64,000 nucleotides of DNA from Paenibacillus sp. Soil787 (GCF_001429545.1 NZ_LMSP01000002.1:197811-261810); one strand, 5' to 3'; counted from the stretch's first letter, positions 38,122 through 48,041 are shown. Made by a program: numbers and translations. Notes: generated by a model not told the origin, from the sequence alone.

Positions 38122-38994
38122 ATGAGTTATCTTCTTCAAAGGAAAATGATTATCGGTTCGTTTTTATTGATACCAATGGCATTGCTAATCATCTTTGTAT
38201 TCTTTCCTACGTTAAAGCTATTTCAACTTAGTGTGACTGATTGGGATGGATACTCGAAAACATTTAACTATACAGGTATTGAGAATTTTAAAACGATATT
38301 TTTTCACTCAAAAGATATGTGGATTTCCCTTAGGAATAACGCTTATTACTTTATTGCATTCACAATCTCAATGCCGTTTGAAATTTTGATTGCTTCCATT
38401 CTTTGTGGTAATCTTATCGGAAAAAATTTCTTTAAATCGATTATTTTTATGCCCTATGTTATCAATGGTGTTGCTATTGCTCTGGCATTTTCGTTTTTCT
38501 TTTCACCACTTGGCGGATTGAATACCATACTTGATGGTTTGCATTTAGGTGAATTAAAACAAGACTGGTTAGGAAATATTAAGATTCTGAATTTTACGTT
38601 AGTTTTTGTAACCATGTGGAGATATTGCGGTCAACATGTTGTGTTCTTTATAGCTGGAATCATTTCGATACCGAGAGACCAATATGAAGCTGCGGAAATA
38701 GATGGTGCGAATAAATTTCAACAGTTTCTCTATATCACAATACCAGGTGTCAAAACAATCATTGATCTCCTTTTGTTCTTAAATATTCGCGGAGTTCTTG
38801 CTTCGTTTGAAATTCCTTTTCTAATGACAAACGGCGGCCCGGGATATGAGAGTTCTACATTTGTTCTCTATTCCATTAAGGAAGCCTTCGAATACAGTCA
38901 TTTCGGTTTGGCAGCTGCATTGGGAATCATATTAATGTTAATCACGATTCTTGTTTATTCGCTCCAAAGTTTGATTCTTAAAGGCCTAAGGTGA
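38122..38994 (+). CDS. CUT1-type sugar ABC permease (module 1, MalF-like)
   Basis: This 290-residue permease has six hydrophobic segments and the EAA loop EAAEIDGANKFQQF. It pairs with the permease at 39000 and is a paralogue of the one at 54934 (shared GGPGYESSTF/GGPGNASSTF region). The ATG at 38122 lies 6 bases after GAGG; the preceding in-frame ATG at 38119 is closer. Confidence 0.9.
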   Translation: MSYLLQRKMIIGSFLLIPMALLIIFVFFPTLKLFQLSVTDWDGYSKTFNYTGIENFKTIFFHSKDMWISLRNNAYYFIAFTISMPFEILIASILCGNLIGKNFFKSIIFMPYVINGVAIALAFSFFFSPLGGLNTILDGLHLGELKQDWLGNIKILNFTLVFVTMWRYCGQHVVFFIAGIISIPRDQYEAAEIDGANKFQQFLYITIPGVKTIIDLLLFLNIRGVLASFEIPFLMTNGGPGYESSTFVLYSIKEAFEYSHFGLAAALGIILMLITILVYSLQSLILKGLR

Positions 38995-38999
38995 GAGTA

Positions 39000-39830
39000 A
39001 TGAAAAACAAATTTGATGCGTCCATCATTGTTAAATATTTGATTCTGCTAGTTTTGGCGGCAATTGTTCTTGTTCCTTTGTCTGTTATCGTTCTTTCTGC
39101 ATTTAAAACACGAATTGAGCTTAGCCGTTATTCCCTTTTCTCGCTTCCACATTCCTTTATGTTGGATAACTTCATTGAAGTCTACAAGAAGGCTGAAATT
39201 CCACTGGCACTTAAGAATACAGCCATCATAACATGTACCAGTGTTGCTTTGAATGTTATTTTGGGTGCGATGGTTTCTTATATCTTGGCCAGATTTGAAT
39301 TCAAATCCAAAAAAATCGTATTGAGTTCCTTTATGGTGGCTATGATTATTCCCTTTACCACCATTGAAGTGGCTAGATTTTCGATTATTAACAGTTTGGG
39401 GTTATTTAATACCTATTGGGCGCCTATTTTCATTTATGTAGGGGCAGATTTAATCCAAATATTTGTATACAAACAGTTCATTGATAATATACCGGTTTCG
39501 TTAGACGAGAGTGCCATGATGGATGGCGCCTCATATATAACCATTTTTACACGCATTATATTCCCTTTAGTCGTACCCGCATCCTTAACGATTGCTATTA
39601 TTAAATTTGTTGATATTAGCAATGACATGTATACGCCCTATCTCTATATTCCATCAGACAGTCTTAGGACCTTGACAACGGCCTTAATGATCTTTCAAGG
39701 GGAACGCACCTTGGACTGGGGGAAGTTAAGTTCAGGTGTTATTTTAATTATGGCTCCGCCGTTAATATTATATTTTATTTTTCAGAAAAGAATATTTGCC
39801 GGTTTAGTGGCAGGGGCTTCTAAAGAGTGA
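39000..39830 (+). CDS. CUT1-type sugar ABC permease (module 1, MalG-like)
   Basis: This 276-residue second membrane subunit has the loop ESAMMDGASYITIF and the family ending FAGLVAGASKE. The start at 39000 uses TAAGGTGAG, which overlaps the stop of the previous gene. It is a paralogue of the permease at 55812, which has the same DISNDMYTP/DIMNDMYIP segment. Intact; it closes the module 1 importer operon. Confidence 0.9.
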   Translation: MKNKFDASIIVKYLILLVLAAIVLVPLSVIVLSAFKTRIELSRYSLFSLPHSFMLDNFIEVYKKAEIPLALKNTAIITCTSVALNVILGAMVSYILARFEFKSKKIVLSSFMVAMIIPFTTIEVARFSIINSLGLFNTYWAPIFIYVGADLIQIFVYKQFIDNIPVSLDESAMMDGASYITIFTRIIFPLVVPASLTIAIIKFVDISNDMYTPYLYIPSDSLRTLTTALMIFQGERTLDWGKLSSGVILIMAPPLILYFIFQKRIFAGLVAGASKE

Positions 39831-39877
39831 TCAAGTCATCGACGAGCCGGGAGCGGCAACACTACAATCAAATGGTC

Positions 39878-39976
39878 GTAGAAACCGTCAAATCCGTGAT
39901 GATCACCTTTCGTCAGGCGAAGAGTTAGCGAATCAGAAACGTCCGTTTTCATTCGAAAACAGGCGTTTTTCGTTTT
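39878..39976 (+). pseudogene. Rhamnosidase gene remnant with its terminator
   Basis: Two adjoining pieces match the GH78 gene at 27943. Bases 39878-39922 match 30110-30154 inside the coding region, and 39928-39976 match 30696-30744 at its terminator. About 540 bases between are missing. Each piece shows only a few mismatches. The 429-base gap 39831-40259 otherwise holds the GH43 promoter and leader. Confidence 0.85.
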
Positions 39977-39997
39977 GTTCGGGAATAACATGACAAA

Positions 39998-40076
39998 ATA
40001 TATCATCGAAACGCAAGATATATCATGTGCCCCATAGTTCGAAATGGTTATGATTTAAATTGTAAGCGATACCAAC
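39998..40076 (+). promoter_or_regulatory. Type 2 direct-repeat operator, promoter and cre of GH43 gene
   Basis: ATATATCAT at 39998 and again at 40018 (20 bp apart) is followed by a -10 TATGAT at 40049-40054, 26 bp after the second TCAT. A cre-like TTGTAAGCGATACCAA (one mismatch in the core) lies at 40060-40075. The whole block is about three-quarters identical to 50984-51063. Confidence 0.72.
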
Positions 40077-40259
40077 ATTGGTGACCTTTTGAGTTGCCCC
40101 TTTGTCTCGACAATCTAATCGAAGGCGGATTGCTGCACGTGGCATCACATTTCATTGAGGGGGTGATTGAGAAAGCTTGACAACTTCGGGGAGCCTCATA
40201 AGGCTGTCGGCTGTTGAAGATGCAAGAAAAGAACTCAATTATGGGAGGAGCACACAAGC

Positions 40260-43200
40260 TTGAAAAAAACATTTAGACGAAAATTGGCCATGTTGCTGGC
40301 GCTAGCCATGGCCGTGCCATCCGTGGCATTTGCTAGTGGCGGCGGCGGGAGCGATCCCAACAGTACGGGGAGCGCGGTAATATCTACGGTAGGTTCTGTC
40401 GATAAGCACCCGGTCTCTTACGCCAGCCTGCCTAAGTCTGTGGACGTTGTGCACGTAACCATCGGCCAGCGGGATTTCAGCTTGCTTGTCGGGGCGACGA
40501 AAAGCTTAACCGTTTCGATAGCTCCCGTCGCAGCGACAAATAAAAGCGTTAGCTGGAGTTCTAGCGACCCGGCAGTCGCCACCGTCGACGAGAACGGCAA
40601 AGTGACGGCGGTCTCCCCCGGCACTGCGGATATCCAAGCGACATCGGCAGAAGATTCGTCGAAGTTTGATTCGGTCGCGGTTCAGGTAACCAAAGCGTCC
40701 TTCACCAACGTTTCCGTTCACGATCCATCGATTGTCAAGGATGGCAACACGTTCTATGTGTTTGGTTCCAATCTCGAGGCTGCGAAGTCAACCGATTTGA
40801 TGAACTGGACCCGGTTCACGAACGGTGATACGACGCCGGGCAATGTCCTGTACGGCGACCTGGTAAAGAACTTGGCCGGTTCTTTTGCTTGGGCCGGGAA
40901 TAGCGATGCCGACAGTACCGGCGAACATAGGGTATGGGCTCCTTACGTGTTTTATAATGAGGATTACAAGAACAAGGACGGATCGATAGGCGCATATATG
41001 ATCTATTACTGCACCTCGTCCACTACTATTCGTTCGGCGATCGGATATGCGGTTTCCCAAAATATTGAAGGGCCTTATACGTATGTGGACACCATTGTCT
41101 ATTCCGGTTTTACCCAGAATGACGCATATGACAACAGAAGTGTCATTAATAAAAAATGGACCAATACCAATATCCAGGCTCTGGTTGATAACGGCAAGCT
41201 TCAAGGACCCAGATCGGAATGGTTCAACGGTAACGGCTCGTTTAACAACGACCTTTTTCCGAATGCAATCGACCCGGATTTGTTCTATGACAAAGACGGG
41301 AAGCTGTGGATGACATACGGCTCCTGGTCCGGCGGGATCTTCGAGCTTCAAATCGATAAGGTAAGCGGAAAGGCTATCTATTCGGGCGCTGATGGTACGA
41401 CGGCCGACGGCAGAATGGTGGACCGTTATTTCGGAACGAAAATCGCAGGCGGCTACCAACAATCGGGCGAAGGATCTTTTGTTATCTATGATAAGAAAAC
41501 GGGTTATTACTTCCTGAATGTAACCTACGGATGGCTGGAAGCGGGCAGCGGGTACAATATGCGCATGTTCAGAGCGACATCCCCGAACGGCCCATTCGTT
41601 GACGCACAAGGAAAATATGCCGTTCTGCCGCCAAATACGTCGAACCAGGACTACGGCAACAAGATGATGGGAGACTACCTGTTTCAGAGAGAGATCGGAG
41701 ACCCTGGAACCGGTACGGGCATCAGTTACGTTTCTCCTGGTCACAATTCCGTCTATTTTGATAAAAAAACCGGGCAGTTCTTCCTTGCTTTCCACACGCG
41801 CTTCCCGGGAAAAGGCAATTCTCATGAGGTCAGAGTTCACCAGATGTTTATGAACAAAGACAATTGGCCTGTCGTTGCACCATACCGATATACGGGCGAG
41901 AAGCTTGAAGCTGTAACCGATCAGGATTTGGCCGGAGAATACAAGTTTATCAATCACGGTAAGAGCACTTCGGGAATCATCCAAAAATCCGTCTTTATCC
42001 GTCTGAACAACGACCATTCCATTACCGGCGACGCTGCCGGCAGCTGGAGCAAAACGGGCGATAATCTGGCGGAAATCACCATTGACGGAGTTACCTACAA
42101 CGGTGTATTCGCGCGGCTTTGGGATGACACCTCAGGACGGGTTGTTATGACCTTTACCGCGATGTCTGGCGAGGGAGTAACGGTTTGGGGAAGCAGGCTG
42201 CAGGATAAGACGGATCAGGAAATAGTTGAAGACGTATTGAACGACATTCATCTTGGCGATACAAACAATGTCGTTTCCAACCTGACACTCCCGGTCGAGG
42301 GCACCAGGCACGCAATAATTACGTGGCAGACATCCAATGCCGACGCTGTTACAGCAACCGGGGTTGTAACCCGCCCTGAACCGGGGGCACAGGCGGCAGC
42401 AGCCATATTGACCGCGACGGTAACCAAAGGTAGTGTAACGGACTCCAAAACAATTTTCGTTACCATACTACCGAGGCAAGCGGCCAAACTGAAAGCCGAT
42501 TATTCGTTCGACGGCAGCCTGAACGATTCTACTGGCATATTGGGTGCGGGAACAGTAACCGGAAATCGCATCGACAATACGGGCGGCACGATTACCTATG
42601 CGCAAGGCATGCACGGAGATGCCGCCGTGTTTGACGGAAATTCCGGCGTTCGCCTGCCTGACGGGCTAATCAACAGTGACAGCTATTCGGTATCGCTGTG
42701 GGTCAAGCCGGATGCTTTGACAAGGTATACGCCCACTTTCTTTGGAGCGAAGGACCGGGGCAGCTGGATCAGTATTCTGCCGCAAGGTCCGGCAAAGGAC
42801 AACACGATGCTGTGGTCCCATAATGTTGCAGCAAACGGCGAAAACACCTGGTATGAAGCACCGTCGGGCATGACAGTGAAGATCGGCGAATGGAACCATC
42901 TGGCCATTACCGTCGAGAAGGGCACTGCCACCGTATACGTAAACGGGGTGCAAAAATTTAAGGGAACGAGCTTCCCGGATGTCTTTACGCCCGAAAACAA
43001 TGGCATCTTCGGCCTTGGAGTAAACTGGTGGGATACGCCATTTAAGGGCATGATCGACGACCTTCAAATCTACGACGGAGTTCTCACTTCACAAGAAATC
43101 AAGAACATGGTTTTTGACCCGGCCATTAAAGTGAGCGGGATTCGGCTTGGCTTGACGGAGAAGAGAATATCTGCTGGGAACACATTCACGCCTTCCTCCG

Positions 43201-43994
43201 TTTCGGTAGCCCCGGCATTCGCGGGCAATCAGGCGCTGGTTTGGAACTCGGCCGACCCGTCAATCGCAACCGTCGACGAAATTTCAGGCCAGGTCACTGC
43301 CCTCAAGGCCGGATCGACGACGATTACTGCAACCGCAACCGATGGGAGCGGTACGGCGGCAAGCTACACGCTCTACGTCCTGGACGGAGCAATTGCGTAT
43401 TATACGTTCGATGGGAGTTTATTGGATTCAACACGCTACGGATCAGGTACGGTAACAGGCAACCGGGCGAATAATACCGGCGGAACCATTACTTTCAGCG
43501 ACGGCGTTTCCGGCCAGGCGGCTGTATTTAATGGAAGCTCCGGCATTCGTTTGCCGAATGGCTTGATCTCAGGCTATACGTATACGGTATCGATGTCTGT
43601 ATATGTGGATCAAGCCAGCCAATACACGTCCGCGTTCTTCGGATCGGCGACGCCAGGCAGTTGGATCAGTCTGGTACCAAGAGGGTCGGGTGACGCTCAG
43701 CCGACCATGCTATGGTCCGGATCAGCCTGGTACAATGCGTCTACCGGCATTCAAATTCCGACCGGCACCTGGGTTGATCTTGCTTTCACGGTCGACAATG
43801 GAACGGTGACGGTGTACGTTGATGGCGTTGCCAAATATACGGGCATAGGCTTTCCGAATGTGTTCACGACAGACAACGGAATATTCGCGCTCGGCGTGAA
43901 CTACTGGGACAACCCATTCATTGGCAAGATTGATGAGCTCCGAATCTATGATAAAGCGCTGACTGCTGATCAGATTCAAACGTTATCGCAATAA
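40260..43994 (+). CDS. Large secreted GH43 endo-arabinanase with Ig-like and LamG modules
   Basis: This 1244-residue enzyme likely cuts alpha-1,5-arabinan outside the cell. Order: signal peptide (SVAFASG near 20-27), Big_2 Ig-like domain near 62-145, five-blade GH43 propeller near 147-545, AbnB-type C-domain near 555-650, atrophied Ig-like domain near 655-740, LamG-like domain near 745-945, second Big_2 near 955-1040, second LamG near 1045-1243. Likely GH43 residues are Asp155 (HDPS), Asp338 (IDPD), Glu404 (SGEGS) and His495 (SPGHNS). The start is TTG at 40260, 9 bases after GGGAGGAG; no ATG fits. The last two modules look like an internal duplication. The gene is more GC-rich than the permeases before it. 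Confidence 0.88.
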   Translation: MKKTFRRKLAMLLALAMAVPSVAFASGGGGSDPNSTGSAVISTVGSVDKHPVSYASLPKSVDVVHVTIGQRDFSLLVGATKSLTVSIAPVAATNKSVSWSSSDPAVATVDENGKVTAVSPGTADIQATSAEDSSKFDSVAVQVTKASFTNVSVHDPSIVKDGNTFYVFGSNLEAAKSTDLMNWTRFTNGDTTPGNVLYGDLVKNLAGSFAWAGNSDADSTGEHRVWAPYVFYNEDYKNKDGSIGAYMIYYCTSSTTIRSAIGYAVSQNIEGPYTYVDTIVYSGFTQNDAYDNRSVINKKWTNTNIQALVDNGKLQGPRSEWFNGNGSFNNDLFPNAIDPDLFYDKDGKLWMTYGSWSGGIFELQIDKVSGKAIYSGADGTTADGRMVDRYFGTKIAGGYQQSGEGSFVIYDKKTGYYFLNVTYGWLEAGSGYNMRMFRATSPNGPFVDAQGKYAVLPPNTSNQDYGNKMMGDYLFQREIGDPGTGTGISYVSPGHNSVYFDKKTGQFFLAFHTRFPGKGNSHEVRVHQMFMNKDNWPVVAPYRYTGEKLEAVTDQDLAGEYKFINHGKSTSGIIQKSVFIRLNNDHSITGDAAGSWSKTGDNLAEITIDGVTYNGVFARLWDDTSGRVVMTFTAMSGEGVTVWGSRLQDKTDQEIVEDVLNDIHLGDTNNVVSNLTLPVEGTRHAIITWQTSNADAVTATGVVTRPEPGAQAAAAILTATVTKGSVTDSKTIFVTILPRQAAKLKADYSFDGSLNDSTGILGAGTVTGNRIDNTGGTITYAQGMHGDAAVFDGNSGVRLPDGLINSDSYSVSLWVKPDALTRYTPTFFGAKDRGSWISILPQGPAKDNTMLWSHNVAANGENTWYEAPSGMTVKIGEWNHLAITVEKGTATVYVNGVQKFKGTSFPDVFTPENNGIFGLGVNWWDTPFKGMIDDLQIYDGVLTSQEIKNMVFDPAIKVSGIRLGLTEKRISAGNTFTPSSVSVAPAFAGNQALVWNSADPSIATVDEISGQVTALKAGSTTITATATDGSGTAASYTLYVLDGAIAYYTFDGSLLDSTRYGSGTVTGNRANNTGGTITFSDGVSGQAAVFNGSSGIRLPNGLISGYTYTVSMSVYVDQASQYTSAFFGSATPGSWISLVPRGSGDAQPTMLWSGSAWYNASTGIQIPTGTWVDLAFTVDNGTVTVYVDGVAKYTGIGFPNVFTTDNGIFALGVNYWDNPFIGKIDELRIYDKALTADQIQTLSQ

Positions 43995-44017
43995 CCTGAT
44001 TTCAGGCCAAGCAATGG

Positions 44018-44042
44018 CCGTCAGAGAAAGCAACTCTGACGG
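44018..44042 (+). terminator. Hairpin after GH43 gene
   Basis: CCGTCAGAG pairs with CTCTGACGG around a 7-base loop, but no clear U-tract follows. A palindrome-like TGAAAACGATTTTCA lies just downstream (44047-44061) and could be a LacI-type site. Confidence 0.55.
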
Positions 44043-44133
44043 TCATTGAAAACGATTTTCAGGCGGCATGGGGGCTTCAAAAGAGTGATAGGGCTGTCAA
44101 GCTTTCCTCATAGAATGAAATCAAAATGAATAG

Positions 44134-44191
44134 AAAGATCAAATTCATGTAAAGAAAGATCATGTCCAATATGATTGCGCTACCATATCAT
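44134..44191 (+). promoter_or_regulatory. Type 1 direct-repeat operator and promoter of third importer
   Basis: AAAGATCA at 44134-44141 recurs at 44155 (GATCA starts 44137 and 44158, 21 bp apart). A -10 TATCAT at 44186-44191 starts 26 bp after the second TCAT. This is the same layout as before 34373 and 36693. Confidence 0.72.
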
Positions 44192-44231
44192 AGAATTAGG
44201 TAACATACTTAATTTCAAAGGGGGATAAAAA

Positions 44232-45953
44232 ATGAAAAAGTCAGTTTCAAGCACGGTTTTAAGTACAGCGTCCATCTTGGTGCTTGTTGTAAGCGCTTTA
44301 AGTTTGGCAGGATGCGGGTCTAAGACTCCAACTCCTAACGCTACCCAAGCACCGCAGAACACAGCAAAAGCAGCAGGGGAAACTGCTGAACCGGTTACCC
44401 TAAATTGGTTTTCCGATGTAAGCTTCTGGAATCCGCCAATGACCTGGAGCTCGGATCCCAATACCTTTATGGGTGTAATTTCCAAAAAGACTGGTGTTAA
44501 ATTTGCAATGAATATCCCGCCCCAGGATGGAGATACCAAATTAAGCTTAATGCTGGTATCGGGTGATATTCCGGATGTAATTACTGTAGCAGACCCTGGT
44601 AATACAACAAATATCATTTCCAAATTGGTCAAGTCGGGAAAGGTGTGGAGTCTGGACGAGTTGATCAAGAAATACGACCCGAATTCTCACCTGCTGAAAG
44701 ATTTCCCTAATGACATCAAAAATGAGTTGATTAAACGTGATGGCGGCTGGTATGCGATCCCGAGCCATATATCTTCAGATGATTTGAGAAAAACATACCC
44801 GCCTTCAAGTCAGTACTATATAGATCGAACTAAATATCAATACAACGATACCATCATGGTAAACAGCAAAATGTTGGAACAGGCGGGAATTGACATTAAC
44901 AGCCTTGGCACCGAACAAGGTTTGCTTGATGCTCTTAAGAAAATCAAGGAATCGAATTTAAAAGTTGACGGCGCGGATGTTATACCTCTTCTACTTGATG
45001 GCAAGAACTATTGGGATACAACGATGAGGTCAATCACCAGCCAGTTTGGCGGAATGAATGTAGATGAAAAAGGTAATTACCGTGATTTGATATATTCATC
45101 AGGATACAAGCATGCACTTGAGTTTATTAACAAATCTGTAAATGCGGGATTTATTGACCCAAGTGAATTTACTATGGATACGAATGCAACAGCTGCTGCA
45201 ATTGTATCCGGCCGTGTATTTGCATTTTGGGGAAATACGGCAAATACTCACTATGCGGATGACAAAACGAATCAGCCTTTTTGGAAATCGCCTGCTCCCG
45301 TACTTTCAAGCACCGGTGCAAAACCTGTAATGGGTATGCATTATAGACCTACCGTAGGCTGGATGCAGACATTTATCTCCAAAACTACAAAGGAACCAGA
45401 GAAAGCGATTAAATGGCTGAGCTATATGACAAGTAACGAAGGTCTATACGATAGCAATGGAATTGAGGGCACTAACTATACATTGGATAAAAATAAAATG
45501 ATTCATATAACAGAGGAAGGAGCAAAGAATGATTCTACAAAAACCGGTATCTGGGCTTACTGGGCTTTCGCCAACACAGACTGGGGAAATCATGTTAACG
45601 AGGCGCCTACTAAACAGCTAGGAACGGGCGGACTTATGGATACTGCTGTTACAACAGCATTTGCGAGATCTGAGAAAACAACAATATTTGAAAGATCACC
45701 TCTTGATGTTCCGCCGGGATTCATCCAGTCCAAAGGATTAGGAAATCAGGAAACTGAAATCAAGAATTTCGTACAAGCCGAGGTAGCAAAAATTATTACG
45801 GCAAAAGATTTGTCAGAAGCAGATACGCTTTATAATAACATGGTAAAAAAGGCGACTTCTATGGGATTGGATAAAATTGACGCAGCAAAAGATGAACTCA
45901 TGAAAAAGCAAAGCAAGGAAATGGGTATCCCTATGAAGGGTATAAACGAATAA
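44232..45953 (+). CDS. LplA-type oligosaccharide-binding lipoprotein
   Basis: This 573-residue extracellular binding protein has a lipoprotein signal (SLAGCGSK, Cys near 29) and the long LplA-type fold. It is unrelated in detail to the shorter binding proteins at 36693 and 51073, so it probably takes a larger or different arabinan fragment. It starts after AAGGGGG. It heads an operon with two LplBC-type permeases and a GH93-like enzyme gene, under a type 1 operator. Confidence 0.92.
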   Translation: MKKSVSSTVLSTASILVLVVSALSLAGCGSKTPTPNATQAPQNTAKAAGETAEPVTLNWFSDVSFWNPPMTWSSDPNTFMGVISKKTGVKFAMNIPPQDGDTKLSLMLVSGDIPDVITVADPGNTTNIISKLVKSGKVWSLDELIKKYDPNSHLLKDFPNDIKNELIKRDGGWYAIPSHISSDDLRKTYPPSSQYYIDRTKYQYNDTIMVNSKMLEQAGIDINSLGTEQGLLDALKKIKESNLKVDGADVIPLLLDGKNYWDTTMRSITSQFGGMNVDEKGNYRDLIYSSGYKHALEFINKSVNAGFIDPSEFTMDTNATAAAIVSGRVFAFWGNTANTHYADDKTNQPFWKSPAPVLSSTGAKPVMGMHYRPTVGWMQTFISKTTKEPEKAIKWLSYMTSNEGLYDSNGIEGTNYTLDKNKMIHITEEGAKNDSTKTGIWAYWAFANTDWGNHVNEAPTKQLGTGGLMDTAVTTAFARSEKTTIFERSPLDVPPGFIQSKGLGNQETEIKNFVQAEVAKIITAKDLSEADTLYNNMVKKATSMGLDKIDAAKDELMKKQSKEMGIPMKGINE

Positions 45954-45984
45954 GAGTGATGACATCATTCAGGTGATGAAATAA

Positions 45985-46030
45985 GTGACGCTAAAGTTCT
46001 GTATGATGCTTTGAGGCGTTAGCGTCACTT
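45985..46030 (+). terminator. Intercistronic hairpin after binding-protein gene
   Basis: AGTGACGCTAA pairs with TTAGCGTCACT around a long loop, between the binding-protein and permease genes. Confidence 0.65.
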
Positions 46031-46089
46031 CATTTATATCAGAAATTAATATTTATGCCACCAGCGACTTCGGCGGAATGGAGATTCAT

Positions 46090-47061
46090 ATGTTTGAAAA
46101 AACGGTTGGTAAGTCCTTAATAATAAATAATACAAAAAAGAAGACATTTAAGCTTGGTCATGATTTTCGTACCCAATTTGAACTCGGTATCATGCTTTGG
46201 CCTTCCGTATTGCATATTTTAATATTTGTCTTTATCCCGCTATTTGGTTATATCATTGCATTCAAAGATTATGATCCGACAAGTGGGGTAGCGGGCATAT
46301 TTTCGAGTGCGTGGAACGGTTGGGATAATTTTATGATCATGTTTCACAGTTATGACTTTATTCCTATGCTAAGGAATACAATCGGTATGAATCTTTTGGC
46401 GTCTTTTGTAAGCATTCCTATAACTCTATTTTTCGCTTTATTCTTAAATGAAATAGTCAGCAGTAAATTCAAATCGATCGTTCAAACTGCCACTTATTTA
46501 CCGCATTTTTTATCATGGGTTATTTACGGTGGGTTATTTGTAACGCTATTAAGATCTGACAGTGCCGTAAATTTTATTTTGAAAAAATTGCATTTTATTC
46601 ATAAACCCATTCAATTTCTTGCCGATCCTTCCTATTTTTGGGGGGTTGCTACTGTAACCTCACTTCTGAAGGATCTCGGGTGGGGAGCTATTCTTTACCT
46701 TGCGGCGATAGCGGGAGTGGATGCGGCCCTTTATGAATCAGCAACAATAGATGGCGCCGGTCGTTTTAAAAAGATGTTTTATATAACAATACCGTGTATC
46801 ATGCCTACCTTGATGATTATGATCATATTTGCCGTAAGCGGTATACTTAACAATAATTTTACCCAGATTTACGTATTTCAAAATTCATTGAACCTTCCGA
46901 CAAGTCAGGTAATCGATACTTATGTGTATCAGTTCGGCTTACAGCAGCTTCAATTTAATGTAGCGACCGCCATACAATTAATGAAATCGGTTTTTGCTGT
47001 ATTACTTCTTTGGGGGGCAAATTCCATATCGAAGAAATTATCTAACTCGGGTCTTTTCTAA
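46090..47061 (+). CDS. LplB-type oligosaccharide ABC permease
   Basis: This 323-residue permease has the family N-terminus (ELGIMLWPSVLHILIFVFIPLFGY) and loop ESATIDGAGRFKKMF. It works with 47075 and the binding protein at 44232. The start is placed at 46090, six bases after ATGGAG; the ATG at 46078 overlaps that region and its own upstream GGCGGA is too close. Confidence 0.9.
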   Translation: MFEKTVGKSLIINNTKKKTFKLGHDFRTQFELGIMLWPSVLHILIFVFIPLFGYIIAFKDYDPTSGVAGIFSSAWNGWDNFMIMFHSYDFIPMLRNTIGMNLLASFVSIPITLFFALFLNEIVSSKFKSIVQTATYLPHFLSWVIYGGLFVTLLRSDSAVNFILKKLHFIHKPIQFLADPSYFWGVATVTSLLKDLGWGAILYLAAIAGVDAALYESATIDGAGRFKKMFYITIPCIMPTLMIMIIFAVSGILNNNFTQIYVFQNSLNLPTSQVIDTYVYQFGLQQLQFNVATAIQLMKSVFAVLLLWGANSISKKLSNSGLF

Positions 47062-47074
47062 GGAGGAAAATCAA

Positions 47075-47995
47075 ATGGTCCCCAATGGAGCTCGTTCCGA
47101 CAGGACATTTAATATTGTGAATATTTCAATTATGATCATACTCATCATCTTAACCGTGTATCCATTCTACTTTTCTATTATCAATTCCTTAAATGATGGT
47201 ACGGATTTGAGACGTGGACCGATATTATTATGGCCAAGGTTGTTTAGGTTTGACAGCTGGGCGAAAGTATTGTCAGATGCAACATTAATAAAAGCCGAAA
47301 TGATTACCTTATCCCGTACAATCATAGTTACCGTTGTACAAATCCTAAATACGGCAATATTCACATACGCTTTTTCCAGGCCATACCTGAAATTCAAAAA
47401 ATTCTATGTAGCCGTAGGGTTTATTAGTATGTACTTTCCCGGCGCCTTGATTCCGACCTTTATCCTTTATAATTGGTTGGGCATATATGATACCTACTGG
47501 GTTTATATATTACCTATTCTTGTCGGAAACTTTTTCAACGTAATCATATTTAATGCCAATTATAAGGCCATACCCGACGCGCTCTTTGAATCGGCTAAAA
47601 TGGATGGTGCCAATGAGTTTAAAATTTTCTTCTCCATTGTTTTGCCTCTTTCAAAATCGGTTATTGCAGCCATATCGGTTTTCGTGGCAGTATGGATATG
47701 GAACGACTATGGCACCACGTTGTTTTTCACACAAAATTCGAACTTGCAAACCCTTCAATATTATATATTGAAATTAATTATGTCGAATGCAGGTGCTGAC
47801 CAATTGTCGAGCGCAGCTTCCCAAAATGCAGATATAGCCCAACTCGCTATTCAAGCTAGAGGCATAGGTAAAACTACAGCAGAGACCATTCAACTGGCGG
47901 CTATGGTTATTGCATCTATCCCGATGCTTATCATGTACCCGTTTGCTCAGAAATTCTTCATAAAAGGAGTGCTGCTGGGGTCGGTCAAGGGGTAA
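47075..47995 (+). CDS. LplC-type oligosaccharide ABC permease
   Basis: This 306-residue second permease has the loop ESAKMDGANEFKIFF and the ending FFIKGVLLGSVKG. AAGGAGG lies 7 bases before the ATG at 47075 and decides it; the frame is open further upstream inside the previous gene. The GH93-like gene follows after 46 bases and is probably in the same operon. Confidence 0.93.
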   Translation: MVPNGARSDRTFNIVNISIMIILIILTVYPFYFSIINSLNDGTDLRRGPILLWPRLFRFDSWAKVLSDATLIKAEMITLSRTIIVTVVQILNTAIFTYAFSRPYLKFKKFYVAVGFISMYFPGALIPTFILYNWLGIYDTYWVYILPILVGNFFNVIIFNANYKAIPDALFESAKMDGANEFKIFFSIVLPLSKSVIAAISVFVAVWIWNDYGTTLFFTQNSNLQTLQYYILKLIMSNAGADQLSSAASQNADIAQLAIQARGIGKTTAETIQLAAMVIASIPMLIMYPFAQKFFIKGVLLGSVKG

Positions 47996-48041
47996 AGAAG
48001 TTTGAGGGAGCACCTTTGTTAATAAAGGAGATGAAATCAAT

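Noticed and set aside
40788-42017. A 409-residue open frame on the minus strand
   Set aside because: It lies entirely opposite the GH43 catalytic domain in a GC-rich gene, where long antisense frames are common. Composition is unlike a real protein.
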